Source: Paenibacillus nasutitermitis
GTDB lineage: Bacteria; Bacillota; Bacilli; Paenibacillales; Paenibacillaceae
Assembly: GCF_014641075.1 (NCBI RefSeq)
Contig: NZ_BMHP01000002.1
Span: 1,550,001-1,614,000 of the forward strand
Length of the DNA: 64,000 nucleotides
Reading direction: 5' to 3'
Both the position numbers and the translations under genes were made by a program. Position 1 is the first letter of the stretch. Each line of letters starts with the position of its first letter. Under the pieces are notes generated by a model. The model was not told the DNA's origin. It ran no database searches and saw only the letters and a program-made list of their open reading frames with translations. This document shows, one piece after another, positions 7,819 through 16,670 of this stretch.

Positions 7819-10800
7819 TTATTTCACAACAGCCGATCCTTTCCCGAGCAGTGACTCAATCTCCAGCAGCAGCTCGGGAGAAGGTTTCACGCGGTAAGAG
7901 GCGTTCAATACGACCGTTTTTTGTTCCTTTTCATAGAATAGAACAGTTTCCAGCGTACCCGCGCTTCCGGCGAGCAGTGCTTTGAGCTGTTCCAGAACGC
8001 CAGGCGCCTCGCGCCCAGCCGGAATCTTTATATAGACCCGCTGCTGCTTCCTGCCGGCGGCCCCATTCCCGCTTCTCGCCACTGAGCGATTTTTTCCCGA
8101 CTCCATTGGCGGTTCGCTCTTCGCTTCAGGAGAGGCATCTAACCCCGAAGCACTCTTCAAGGCGTTCACTGCCGGACGGGCTCCCTGGCTCTGCGCGCCT
8201 GGCTTGGGAGGCGTCTGGCTCGGTGACGGGGAGCTCCCGCGGCGGGACGGCTTGCTGCGTGCCCTAGCCTCCAAGCGCTGGACCTGATCCGCCAGCTCCT
8301 TCTGCGTATAACTCTCCAGCGGCAGAACATCCTCCACAATCAGCTTAAAGTCATCATCCTGATGCTGCACGGTTGCCAGTATCACGACAAGGCTGCCGGG
8401 GTTAAGATGCGCGGAGTACCGGCTCCACGAGGTGGGAAACACGACGGTTTCCACCCGCATAACCCGATCCTCAAGCTCGAGAAAAGCCATCGCCTGGCCT
8501 TTGCGTGTCGTGAACGGCTTGGACGATACGATCATGCCGGCAATCAGGGCGTTCCCGCCTTCCGGTGCTTCCCCAAGATCCACGAGGCGGTCCAGCGGAA
8601 GCTCTGACAGCTGCTTCCCATAATCGTCGAGCGGGTGGCCGGATAAGTACAAGCCAAGCAGCTCCCGTTCAAACGCCAGCAGCTGTCCGGTTGTGAACGG
8701 CTGTACCTGGGGCATCTCCACATCCCAGTTCTGAACCTCCTCGAAGCCGAACAGCTCGATCTGAAGCTCTTCCCGTTCCTTCCTCCACCGGAGAGCCGCC
8801 TCCACGGTCTCATCGAGCACAGCCACCAGCTGCGCCCGATGCTCCGCGAGGCTGTCGCAGGCTCCCGCCTGGATCAGCGACTCCAGAACACGCTTGTTGA
8901 CGACCCGGAGATCTGCGCGCCGGCACAAATCAAGCAGGCTGTCAAAGGGCCGTTCGGCCCGTTCCTTAAGCAGCGATTCAATCGCCTGCGTTCCGACATT
9001 CTTAATTGCAGCCAAGCCGAAACGGATCGCCTGCCCCACAGGTGTAAAGCTGACATGGCTTTCATTGATATCCGGAGTCAGGACTTCGATGCCCATCCGG
9101 CGGCTTTCATCGACGAATTCCGCCGTTTTATGCTGATTTCCCGTAACGGAAGCCAGCATCGCAGCCATAAAGATAACGGGATAATTCGCTTTTAGCCAAG
9201 CCGTCTGAAAAGCAAGGACGCCATAAGCGGCGGCATGGGCCCGGGGAAAACCGTAATCCGCAAAGCGGACGATCATATCATAGACCCGATTCGCCTCATC
9301 AGCCGTATAGCTTAGTTTCAGGCTGCCTTCGACAAAATGCGCCCTCTGCTCATCCAGCACCTCCCGTTTCTTCTTGGACACGGCGCGCCGCAGCAGATCG
9401 GCTTCGCCAAGGGAGAACCCTGCCATGGATGATGCAATCTGCATAATCTGCTCCTGGTAGACGATAATGCCGTAGGTATCCGACAGAATCGGCGCAAGGT
9501 CCGGATGCGGATATTCCACCGCGATAGAGCCATGCTTGCCTTGAATATATTTCGGTATAAACTCCATCGGTCCCGGGCGGTAAAGAGCCACGACCGATAC
9601 GATATCTTCAAATTGCGTCGGCTTCAAATCGCGAAGCACCCGTCTGACGCCGGCCGACTCCAGTTGAAATATGCCAGTCGTCTCTCCCCGCGTCAGCATG
9701 GCGTAGGTTGCCGGATCGTTGTCGGGAATGAAGCGAAAATCCACGGTAATGCCATGCGCAAGCTTCACCCAATTCAGGGCTCGCTCCAGAATCGACAGCG
9801 TGCGCAGACCGAGGAAATCCATTTTCAGCAGACCGATGGATTCCAGATGCTCCATGGAATACTGGGTCAGCGCCGCATGCTCGCTTCCTGCCTGCAGCGG
9901 TACATATTGCGTCAGCGGCTCCCCGGATATGACGACACCGGCGGCATGGGTGGAAGCATGGCGAGGCATCCCTTCGACCTTCATGGCCATCTGCATCAGC
10001 GCTCCGGTCCTGGGCTGCTTCTCGCAGGCTTCACGAAGCTCGGCGCTTGTGCGCACCGCTTCCGCCAGCGTAACGCCGAGCTGGCGGGGAATCAGCTTCG
10101 CCGCACGGTCCACCTCGGCGAACGGCACCGCCATTGCGCGCCCGACATCGCGGACCGCCGCCTTGGCCGCCATCGTACCGAAGGTGATAATCTGGGCTAC
10201 ATGTTCTTCCCCGTATTTTGCCGAAACATAACTGATTACTTCGTCCCGCCGCTCATCATTAAAATCAATGTCGATATCGGGCATTGTTATTCGCTCGGGA
10301 TTAAGGAAACGCTCGAACAATAGCTTGTATTTCAGCGGATCGACATCCGTTATCCGCAGCGTATACGCCACCAGACTGCCCGCCGAGGAGCCCCGGCCCG
10401 GTCCGGTGCGGATGCCCTGCTCGTGGGAGAAGCGGATAAAGTCCCATACGATCAGAAAATAGTCGCTGAAGCCCATGTTCTCTATGACCGAAAGCTCGTA
10501 CCGCAGGCGCTCCTCCGCCCGCTGGCGGAAATCCGGATCTCCCTCCCACTGCGGATCTGCATGGTAGCGGGCTTCGAGCCCTTCCGCGCAGAGTACGGAC
10601 AAATACGATGCGGATGTCATTTCTGCCGGGATCGGACTGAAGGAAGGAAGAAGGGCACGCCCAAAGGCGAGCTCAAGCTGGCATTTATCCGCAATGTCCA
10701 CGGTATGGGCAAGCGCCTGTGGCGCCTGGCGGAAGAGCAGCTCCATCTCGTCTGCGCTCTTGAGATACATCTGATTGGTCAGCATCTTCATCCGGTCGGC

Positions 10801-11508
10801 ATCCTCCGTCGTTTTGCCGGTGCCGATACAGATAAGCACATCCTGCATCGCCGCGTCCTCCGGAAGGATGTAATGAACATCGTTTGTGGCCGCAAGCGGA
10901 ATCCCGGTCTCCTCCGACAGCGCGATCATTCCCTGCACGACTTTCTTCTGGTCCAGCATGCCATGATCCTGCAGCTCCAGATAAAAGTCGTCGCCGAACA
11001 TACTGCGGTAACGAAGCGCCGACTTCTTCGCCTGCTCCGGCCGGTCGTGAAGCAGATGCTGCGAAACTTCCCCCATCAGGCAGGAACTCAGACAGACAAG
11101 GCCTTCCGCATGAGCCGCCAGCGATTCCAGATCGACCCGCGGTTTGTAATGAAAGCCTTCCAGATGGGCGATCGAGGTCAGCTTCATCAGATTGCGGTAA
11201 CCCGTTTCATTTTTGGCCAGCAATATCAAATGATACGTCGGATTATCCTTGCGCGCGCCCTTCTCGTACCGCGAGCCCGTCGTCAAATATACCTCACAGC
11301 CGATTATAGGCTTGATCCCTTGCTCCCTGCAGGCCTTATAGAACGGAATGGCGCCGTACATGACCCCGTGATCAGTCAGTGCCAGCGCCTTCATACCCAG
11401 GTCCTTTGCCCGTTTAACGAGGTCTCTTATCCGGGCGGCCCCATCCAGCAGACTATATTCGCTATGAACGTGTAAGTGCACAAAGTTTGTTTCGCCGCTC
11501 ATCGCCAT
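7819..11508 (-). CDS. dnaE: DNA polymerase III subunit alpha (DnaE)
   Basis: Replicative DNA polymerase of the DnaE type; Firmicutes use it with PolC, mainly on the lagging strand. 1,229 residues. In order: the PHP domain (HLHVHSEYSLLDGA, residues 13-26), the palm with the catalytic pair in PDIDIDFNDERRDEV, the fingers, the helix-hairpin-helix region, and the OB fold (MIVSSKPFTTRKGQAMAFLE). A low-complexity Ser/Pro/Ala-rich linker of roughly 75 residues lies between the OB fold and a short C-terminal domain. Both ATGs at 11508 and 11502 are possible; the first sits five bases after GGAAGG. Its neighbours acc and ytrH match the B. subtilis dnaE locus, although ytsJ is missing. Confidence 0.97.
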   Translation of the reverse strand: MAMSGETNFVHLHVHSEYSLLDGAARIRDLVKRAKDLGMKALALTDHGVMYGAIPFYKACREQGIKPIIGCEVYLTTGSRYEKGARKDNPTYHLILLAKNETGYRNLMKLTSIAHLEGFHYKPRVDLESLAAHAEGLVCLSSCLMGEVSQHLLHDRPEQAKKSALRYRSMFGDDFYLELQDHGMLDQKKVVQGMIALSEETGIPLAATNDVHYILPEDAAMQDVLICIGTGKTTEDADRMKMLTNQMYLKSADEMELLFRQAPQALAHTVDIADKCQLELAFGRALLPSFSPIPAEMTSASYLSVLCAEGLEARYHADPQWEGDPDFRQRAEERLRYELSVIENMGFSDYFLIVWDFIRFSHEQGIRTGPGRGSSAGSLVAYTLRITDVDPLKYKLLFERFLNPERITMPDIDIDFNDERRDEVISYVSAKYGEEHVAQIITFGTMAAKAAVRDVGRAMAVPFAEVDRAAKLIPRQLGVTLAEAVRTSAELREACEKQPRTGALMQMAMKVEGMPRHASTHAAGVVISGEPLTQYVPLQAGSEHAALTQYSMEHLESIGLLKMDFLGLRTLSILERALNWVKLAHGITVDFRFIPDNDPATYAMLTRGETTGIFQLESAGVRRVLRDLKPTQFEDIVSVVALYRPGPMEFIPKYIQGKHGSIAVEYPHPDLAPILSDTYGIIVYQEQIMQIASSMAGFSLGEADLLRRAVSKKKREVLDEQRAHFVEGSLKLSYTADEANRVYDMIVRFADYGFPRAHAAAYGVLAFQTAWLKANYPVIFMAAMLASVTGNQHKTAEFVDESRRMGIEVLTPDINESHVSFTPVGQAIRFGLAAIKNVGTQAIESLLKERAERPFDSLLDLCRRADLRVVNKRVLESLIQAGACDSLAEHRAQLVAVLDETVEAALRWRKEREELQIELFGFEEVQNWDVEMPQVQPFTTGQLLAFERELLGLYLSGHPLDDYGKQLSELPLDRLVDLGEAPEGGNALIAGMIVSSKPFTTRKGQAMAFLELEDRVMRVETVVFPTSWSRYSAHLNPGSLVVILATVQHQDDDFKLIVEDVLPLESYTQKELADQVQRLEARARSKPSRRGSSPSPSQTPPKPGAQSQGARPAVNALKSASGLDASPEAKSEPPMESGKNRSVARSGNGAAGRKQQRVYIKIPAGREAPGVLEQLKALLAGSAGTLETVLFYEKEQKTVVLNASYRVKPSPELLLEIESLLGKGSAVVK

Positions 11509-11638
11509 CTATTCCTTCCCGTTAGTCGGTGCATCATTTTATATTAGTTTATCATATTGGAGGGTTGCACGCCCATACAATGAACAAGGAGGGACGAGCG
11601 TCCTCCTTACGAATCCGTCAGGCAGGTGAACGAGCACA

Positions 11639-11965
11639 ATGAGTCCATTGGTATCAAAAGCCATTATAGACTTCTTTATCGCCTTCGGTGTTGTTTTCGG
11701 GGGCTCGATGCTCGCCGGCATCGGTTCCGTGTTTGTGCTGATGCCCCCGGCAGCCATCATGCTCAAAACCGCATCCCAGCTTAAAATATGGGCGCTGGTG
11801 GCTGCCGTGGGCGGCTCAATCGATCCAATCAGGGTAATAGAGAGTAATTTTCTGGAGGGACATCTGTCGCCGGTTGCGCAGCAAATCGCGCTAATTATTT
11901 GCAGTTTTCTTGGCGCCCATATGGGGACAGAGCTTATCCGCTGGATGTGCAGGGGGGCGGTTTAG
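11639..11965 (+). CDS. ytrH: sporulation protein YtrH
   Basis: 108-residue membrane protein. Two or three hydrophobic segments can be seen: residues about 10-42 (FGVVFGGSMLAGIGSVFVLM), 50-60, and 82-95 (IALIICSFLGAHMG). The B. subtilis YtrH is a mother-cell sporulation protein transcribed next to dnaE together with ytrI; the same order here supports the call. AGGTGA precedes the ATG. It is divergent from dnaE and is followed by ytrI three bases later. Confidence 0.88.
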   Translation: MSPLVSKAIIDFFIAFGVVFGGSMLAGIGSVFVLMPPAAIMLKTASQLKIWALVAAVGGSIDPIRVIESNFLEGHLSPVAQQIALIICSFLGAHMGTELIRWMCRGAV

Positions 11966-11968
11966 CGC

Positions 11969-12481
11969 ATGAGAGTCCCCCAGTTCGAGCGTTATGCCCG
12001 ACTCTCGCAAGGAGCCGCCCTGCTGGTTGTCGGCGCGATTATCGGGGCAGCGGTATACCAGTCTATTTTTTTTATGAACTTCAATGCGTTAAAGAATGTG
12101 ACGATGGAAATGGAAGACAGACTGCAGCAGTACGAAGATGATATTAAACGGCTCAATCAGTTCAAGGACCAGCACACCGTCATCAAAAGCATCCAGCCCG
12201 TACTTGAGCAGGCAAGGGAAAAAACCAAGGTCAAGACGCTGGATGAGTTAACGAAGGCGGAGCTTAAACGGCGGATTAAAGAGGATTTGGGTGTGCTGAT
12301 CGGAAGAAGCATCTACGATATCGACTCCGATGCCAAGCTTGCGCGGCTGCTACTCGAGAGGAAGGTCTATATGAATGTGCATGATGGCGATTATGTCGTC
12401 GAGATTAAAACCATGCTTGTTGTCGATAATATGCTGCGCGTCTGGTTCACGACACAGCCATTGGAACTGCCTCCCCGTTAA
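11969..12481 (+). CDS. ytrI: sporulation membrane protein YtrI
   Basis: 170 residues with one N-terminal membrane helix (residues about 16-36) followed by a charged coiled-coil-like segment (MEMEDRLQQYEDDIKRLNQF). The rest is predicted to face the outside. YtrI is needed for full sporulation in B. subtilis and is co-transcribed with ytrH. The spacing to ytrH (three bases) implies translational coupling. Divergence within the family is high, so the call leans on gene order. Confidence 0.82.
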   Translation: MRVPQFERYARLSQGAALLVVGAIIGAAVYQSIFFMNFNALKNVTMEMEDRLQQYEDDIKRLNQFKDQHTVIKSIQPVLEQAREKTKVKTLDELTKAELKRRIKEDLGVLIGRSIYDIDSDAKLARLLLERKVYMNVHDGDYVVEIKTMLVVDNMLRVWFTTQPLELPPR

Positions 12482-12603
12482 CGGATAAGCAGTCGATTTC
12501 GGACGCTCCGGGTTACGGATCATCCGTTTTATCGCAAGCGCAGTTGGCTTATGATACAATAAAGCCACTATTCTATCGCCTCGAAGGAGCTGCTACTCTC
12601 GTT

Positions 12604-12900
12604 ATGGTTACAACCCTGCATTGGCTGTTGCTTATTCTGATTTTGCTAACCTCGGTGCTGTCAGTCACCTACAGTTTCAAATCACGCCGATCGCCGGACC
12701 CGCGGGTACGGGGGCTTAATGCCGCCCGCACCAATATCTGCATGGGAATCATGCTGGTGCTGATCGCCTTATTCTTCATGCTTGCCTACAGCGGGTCCAC
12801 GATCAAGGTGATATTCGGCGCCCTGTTTATTGTGCTGGGGCTGTTCAATCTGTTTGCCGGCCTCCGCAACCACAACGTATACCGATCCATGAAATCTTAA
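12604..12900 (+). CDS. ytpI: YtpI-like membrane protein
   Basis: 98 residues with three hydrophobic helices (LLLILILLTSVLSV, MGIMLVLIALFFMLAY, VIFGALFIVLGLFNLFAG). It resembles YtpI of B. subtilis, which lies between ytrI and ytoI in the same way. The ATG at 12604 is preferred because it sits directly before the first helix; AAGGAG lies 14 bases upstream, a little far. A possible -10 (TACAAT) lies about 45 bases upstream. Function unknown. Confidence 0.72.
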   Translation: MVTTLHWLLLILILLTSVLSVTYSFKSRRSPDPRVRGLNAARTNICMGIMLVLIALFFMLAYSGSTIKVIFGALFIVLGLFNLFAGLRNHNVYRSMKS

Positions 12901-12919
12901 GCGTACCAACTCCCTCCCT

Positions 12920-14266
12920 TCAGAACGGATCAATAAGCTGGACTGCGAGCATGGCTTTGGCCGCAAGGCCGCCGGAATCCTCCGCTTCCACTTCCAGCTT
13001 GGCGCTTTTTCGGCTTATCTCCAGAAGCCGGGGAATGATGACGACTTCGCTCTCAAGCTGAACCGGGCGGACAAAATAACTTGTCATGCTCTCAATCACG
13101 TGATCCTGCTTGCCCAGCTCACGGACCAAACTGCGGGCTGCCTGCGTCATCAGCGTGACGAGCACGCCTTCGGATATGCTGCCCAGCGAGCCTGACATCT
13201 GCGGGGTGATTCTCCCCTTATAACCGAATTGCCCTCCTGGCTCTTTCGGGAGCTTCTCGAATCCCGCACCGATTAAATCTTCAAACGTATCCCCGGATTC
13301 CTGCTGTTTTCCGGCATACCGCATGGCCTCCAGCACCTCGCTGCGGCTGATAGCCGCAAGCAGCTTCCGGTTCTTATCGACAATAGGAAGCAGATCAATG
13401 CTCTCGGCCGCCATCGTATGCGCAGCGGAGGCAATGGGAATATTCGGTGCGGCTGTAATCGGGCTGCGCGACATCAGCTTGTCTACCAGCTGCGTTTCTG
13501 CGGCCCCTTCGGCATCCTTGGCCGTCATCATGCCTACAACGCGGCCCCTTTCATCCAGTACAGGGAAACGGGACCCCTTCGTCCGCTTGGACAACCGGTA
13601 AAAATCAGCCGCTGTTTCGCCAAGCCGCATCGTTACAACCGGCCTGCTGTAGGTCACAATATCTTCAACCAGCATGATTTTCTGACGGATCAACCGGTCG
13701 AACATCGCCCTGTTAATCATTGAGGCGACGGTAAAGGTATCGTGCTTGGACGAAATAATAGGCAGTCCGCGCTGGTCGGCCAGCTGCGTAACCTCGTCGC
13801 TTGTGCCGAATCCGCCCGTAATCAGAACACCTGCCCCCTGTTCGAGCGCTATGCGGTGGGCGCCCTCCCTGTTGCCGACAATGAGCAGACTTCCGGAATC
13901 GATATAACGGATCATGGCGGTCAGCTCCATGGCACCGATCACCAGCTTATGCAGTGTCTTATCCAGCCCAGCAGCCCCTCCGAATAATTCGCCTTCCACA
14001 ATTTCCGCAACCTCGCCAAAGGTAATTCTGCTTTGTGTACCTCTCTTTTTCCGTTCGATCCGGACCGTCCCGATTCTTTCTTTGGTATTGACCAATCCAA
14101 GCATTTCCGCTTCTTTTATGGCCTTGTAGGCTGTCCCTTCACTGACCTCCAAATCCTCCGCCATTTTTCGCACAGACAGCTTGGTCCCAACCTTCAACTG
14201 CTCGATATAGTGCATTAGCCGCTCATGCTTGGTTGGCGTATCCTGACCTTTTCCACCGGAAGCCAC
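12920..14266 (-). CDS. ytoI: DRTGG/CBS/hotdog multidomain protein (YtoI-like)
   Basis: 448 residues with four parts: an N-terminal winged helix-turn-helix (residues about 15-60), a DRTGG domain (about 80-190), a CBS pair (about 200-315, MTAKDAEGAA...SRSEVLEAM), and a C-terminal hotdog thioesterase-like domain (about 335-447). This architecture is that of B. subtilis YtoI. CBS pairs commonly bind adenosine nucleotides such as AMP or c-di-AMP, so a nucleotide-sensing regulator is a fair inference; no target is known. It is convergent with ytpI, with 19 bases between the stops. Confidence 0.88.
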   Translation of the reverse strand: MASGGKGQDTPTKHERLMHYIEQLKVGTKLSVRKMAEDLEVSEGTAYKAIKEAEMLGLVNTKERIGTVRIERKKRGTQSRITFGEVAEIVEGELFGGAAGLDKTLHKLVIGAMELTAMIRYIDSGSLLIVGNREGAHRIALEQGAGVLITGGFGTSDEVTQLADQRGLPIISSKHDTFTVASMINRAMFDRLIRQKIMLVEDIVTYSRPVVTMRLGETAADFYRLSKRTKGSRFPVLDERGRVVGMMTAKDAEGAAETQLVDKLMSRSPITAAPNIPIASAAHTMAAESIDLLPIVDKNRKLLAAISRSEVLEAMRYAGKQQESGDTFEDLIGAGFEKLPKEPGGQFGYKGRITPQMSGSLGSISEGVLVTLMTQAARSLVRELGKQDHVIESMTSYFVRPVQLESEVVIIPRLLEISRKSAKLEVEAEDSGGLAAKAMLAVQLIDPF

Positions 14267-14473
14267 CTATTGTTTCCTCCTCTTTTCGTCCGACAATTAC
14301 ATGCGGACCGTTATTTCCATTTTAACAAAAAAGCAAGTAAAGTAGATGAATAACGTGGATGAAAAAACCTATCCTTCCCGCCAGGCTTTTGCGTGAATTC
14401 CTGGACCGTTCCCGCCGTGATCGGCCGCAAGTTCACATCCGGGTATGGCGGCATAGGCTGACCCGCAAAATAA

Positions 14474-14514
14474 AAGCCCGATATCGGCTTCGACCACCGG
14501 TAACGGGCTTTTTT
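14474..14514 (-). terminator. intrinsic terminator after yheA
   Basis: Stem AAAAGCCCG / CGGGCTTTT around an inner imperfect hairpin, ending directly at the yheA stop. A/T-rich flanks on both strands allow bidirectional use. The other 200 bases up to the ytoI start show no feature I can support. Confidence 0.75.
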
Positions 14515-14515
14515 C

Positions 14516-14851
14516 TTATTCCATGATATCGCGAAGGGATTCGGTCACAATGCGCGTCACATCTTCGAATACGACACTGAATTTTCTTTCCGCATCAAAT
14601 GCACGCTGCAGCAGAGGGTTTTGATTGACCTGCTTATACAGGCTGTCCATCATTTCAACATCTGACGGCGACGGCTGTTCTCCAGCTGCCATTTTTTGCT
14701 GCAAGACGGATTGCTTCCCGCGGAAATCATCCATCATCCGTTTGGCTTCAGGGTTGCTGCGCGCGGCCTGGAGCGCGGCACTCAGCTCCTTGGCTTCTTC
14801 GCTATCTTGTAACGCTTTCGTAAGTTCATGCGCTTTGTCATATACACTCAT
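14516..14851 (-). CDS. yheA: YlbF/YmcA family protein YheA
   Basis: 111-residue all-helical protein of the YlbF/YmcA/YheA family, starting MSVYDKAHELTKAL. The charged, Ala-rich helices (SEEAKELSAALQAARSNPEAK) and the motif NPLLQRAFDAE are typical. YlbF and YmcA act with YaaT in RNA processing and development, but YheA itself has no known role. The ATG at 14851 removes a short non-conserved leader. In B. subtilis yheA is also next to the yheC/yheD genes, which supports the call. Confidence 0.82.
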   Translation of the reverse strand: MSVYDKAHELTKALQDSEEAKELSAALQAARSNPEAKRMMDDFRGKQSVLQQKMAAGEQPSPSDVEMMDSLYKQVNQNPLLQRAFDAERKFSVVFEDVTRIVTESLRDIME

Positions 14852-15180
14852 GTAAAATAAAGCCTCCTTCATTATGATGTCCTTTGACTGCTTAAGAACG
14901 AAACATATCCCTATATCCTATATACCAAGAAACAGGAAGTCAAGTATCCCCGTGTTTACCGCATGCAATCGGGCATGTCACAACCGCCCAAATATGCAAA
15001 CTCTGTCCTGCAGGCATGCGGCTTGGCCCCTTTCCTTCTGTCTATCGGCCGGTATTGCGGCAAGAGGCAATCCTTCTGCGTTGTACAGACTGTATGATCT
15101 TTCCAGCCTTTTTGTCCGTTCCAGTTCAAAAGGCCGTCTGATCCAAGCGTCCCGGGCAAAACGGATCCAAACGGCTAATC

Positions 15181-15203
15181 ACCAAGGTATAGATGTCCTC
15201 ATA
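15181..15203 (+). promoter_or_regulatory. sigma-K/sigma-E-like promoter of the ATP-grasp cassette
   Basis: ACC at 15181, a 16-base spacer, then CATATGATG at 15200. This fits the sigma-K pattern (AC, 16, CATANNNTA) except for one base. It lies 80 bases before the first ATP-grasp gene, in the 430-base divergent gap from yheA. Nothing else recognisable fills that gap. Confidence 0.5.
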
Positions 15204-15281
15204 TGATGAATTAATTCGTGAAAAAAATCCCGAGACCATTAGCCGCACTCCATCATCCTCCAGCTTGGAAGGAGCTCCGCG

Positions 15282-16649
15282 ATGCTGAAATCGAAAGTCG
15301 CCGTTCAGGTGATCAGCTCAGGCATCTTGCCGGATGATGCGATCATGTTAGGCGAGACTTATTTGAAACAGTGGAAAATTCCGCAGGTCCAGCCGGTTAC
15401 ACTCAAATTCGGGGCTCTACGCCTCCCGGTCAAGGTCGTGCCAGTCGAAAGATTCGACGGGATGCGGATAGGTCAAAATCTGGCCAGACGTATGGGGATC
15501 CTCGCCAGTACGACTCTTCGAATTCAATACAGCAGCGAAAGCTCTACGCTGTCGCTGGGGCCGCTTATCGGCGTACTGATCAGTCGCGACTATCCCGATA
15601 TGAAAGACCGGCCTTTTGGCTCGATTACATTGTTCTGCAAGGAGCTCGTCGATGCATGCGCCGTTCAAGGTGCTCATGTTTACTTCTTTACACCCAGCCA
15701 TATTGCCGGGAATTCCAGCACTGTCGAAGGCTGGGTCTATGCGGAGGGCTGGCGCAAAGCAACCGTTCCCGCACCGGATGTGGTCAATAACCGGCTAACA
15801 TCCCGGAAGCTGGAAAACAAATCCAATGTACAGCATTTTCTGAAAGAAGCGAAGTCGCGTCACAACACGACGATATTCAATGAGAAATTTCTCGATAAGC
15901 CTGAGGTTTTTGAAGCCTTGCAGAAGGATCCCGCTCTCATCAAATATCTTCCGGAGTCTCATGTTCTGCGGAATTACAAGATGCTCACGTCGATGTGCTC
16001 CCGGTATTCCACAGTGTTTCTAAAGCCGGTGCGCGGGAGTCTCGGCAAAGGAATCATCCGGATCTCGCGTCTCGACAAGGATTCGTACCAAGCTCTTTAT
16101 GCAACGGTAGGCGGCACCCGCAAGCAGCATTTCACCAGTCTGCTCAAACTGTTTTCCTCCGTTTCCGGCAAAATGAAAACCGTCCGTTACCAGATTCAGC
16201 AGGGTCTCCATCTCATTAATATCAGCGGCAGACCGGTCGATTTCCGTGCGCTTGTCCAAAAGAACGAAACCGGTAAATGGACCCTTACGTCGATTGTTGC
16301 CCGTACAGCTGGCAATCATCATTTCGTTTCCAATCTGGCCCGGGGGGGCACACTCAGCACGGCGAAAGAAGCGGTTCTGAAGTCGAACCTGACCGGACAG
16401 CATGCCCAGGGTGCGCCTGCGCGTCTTCAGCGGGCCGCGCTGGAAATCGCCAAAGGAATAGACACCTTCATCCCTGCCCATTTCGGAGAATTAGGCATTG
16501 ACCTTGCGCTGGATTCCAATGGCCGCGTATGGCTGATCGAGGTTAATTCCAAACCGTCCAAGAATGACAACACGCCTTTGCCCGATCAGAAGATCCGCCC
16601 TTCCGTACGAAACATGATCAGGTATGCCAGGCATTTAACCCATTTTTAA
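15282..16649 (+). CDS. YheC/YheD family endospore coat-associated ATP-grasp protein, paralog 1 (long form)
   Basis: 455 residues. A beta-rich N-terminal domain (about 1-92) precedes LGPLIGVLISRDY and the ATP-grasp fold. Visible ATP-grasp elements are the glycine-rich loop LKPVRGSLGKGI (247-258), RPVDFRALVQKN (317-328), and the metal-binding end LIEVNSKP (418-425). ATP-grasp enzymes join a carboxylate to an amine or thiol through an acyl phosphate; the YheC/YheD substrates are unknown, but the B. subtilis proteins associate with the spore coat. AAGGAG lies seven bases before the ATG. It is the first of a six-gene run with a sporulation-type promoter. Confidence 0.9.
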   Translation: MLKSKVAVQVISSGILPDDAIMLGETYLKQWKIPQVQPVTLKFGALRLPVKVVPVERFDGMRIGQNLARRMGILASTTLRIQYSSESSTLSLGPLIGVLISRDYPDMKDRPFGSITLFCKELVDACAVQGAHVYFFTPSHIAGNSSTVEGWVYAEGWRKATVPAPDVVNNRLTSRKLENKSNVQHFLKEAKSRHNTTIFNEKFLDKPEVFEALQKDPALIKYLPESHVLRNYKMLTSMCSRYSTVFLKPVRGSLGKGIIRISRLDKDSYQALYATVGGTRKQHFTSLLKLFSSVSGKMKTVRYQIQQGLHLINISGRPVDFRALVQKNETGKWTLTSIVARTAGNHHFVSNLARGGTLSTAKEAVLKSNLTGQHAQGAPARLQRAALEIAKGIDTFIPAHFGELGIDLALDSNGRVWLIEVNSKPSKNDNTPLPDQKIRPSVRNMIRYARHLTHF

Positions 16650-16670
16650 TGCAAAGGGGAGAAGCGAGCG

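Noticed and set aside
10423-11475. 350-residue frame antisense to dnaE
   Set aside because: Opposite the PHP and polymerase core of dnaE; no start signal or recognisable domain.
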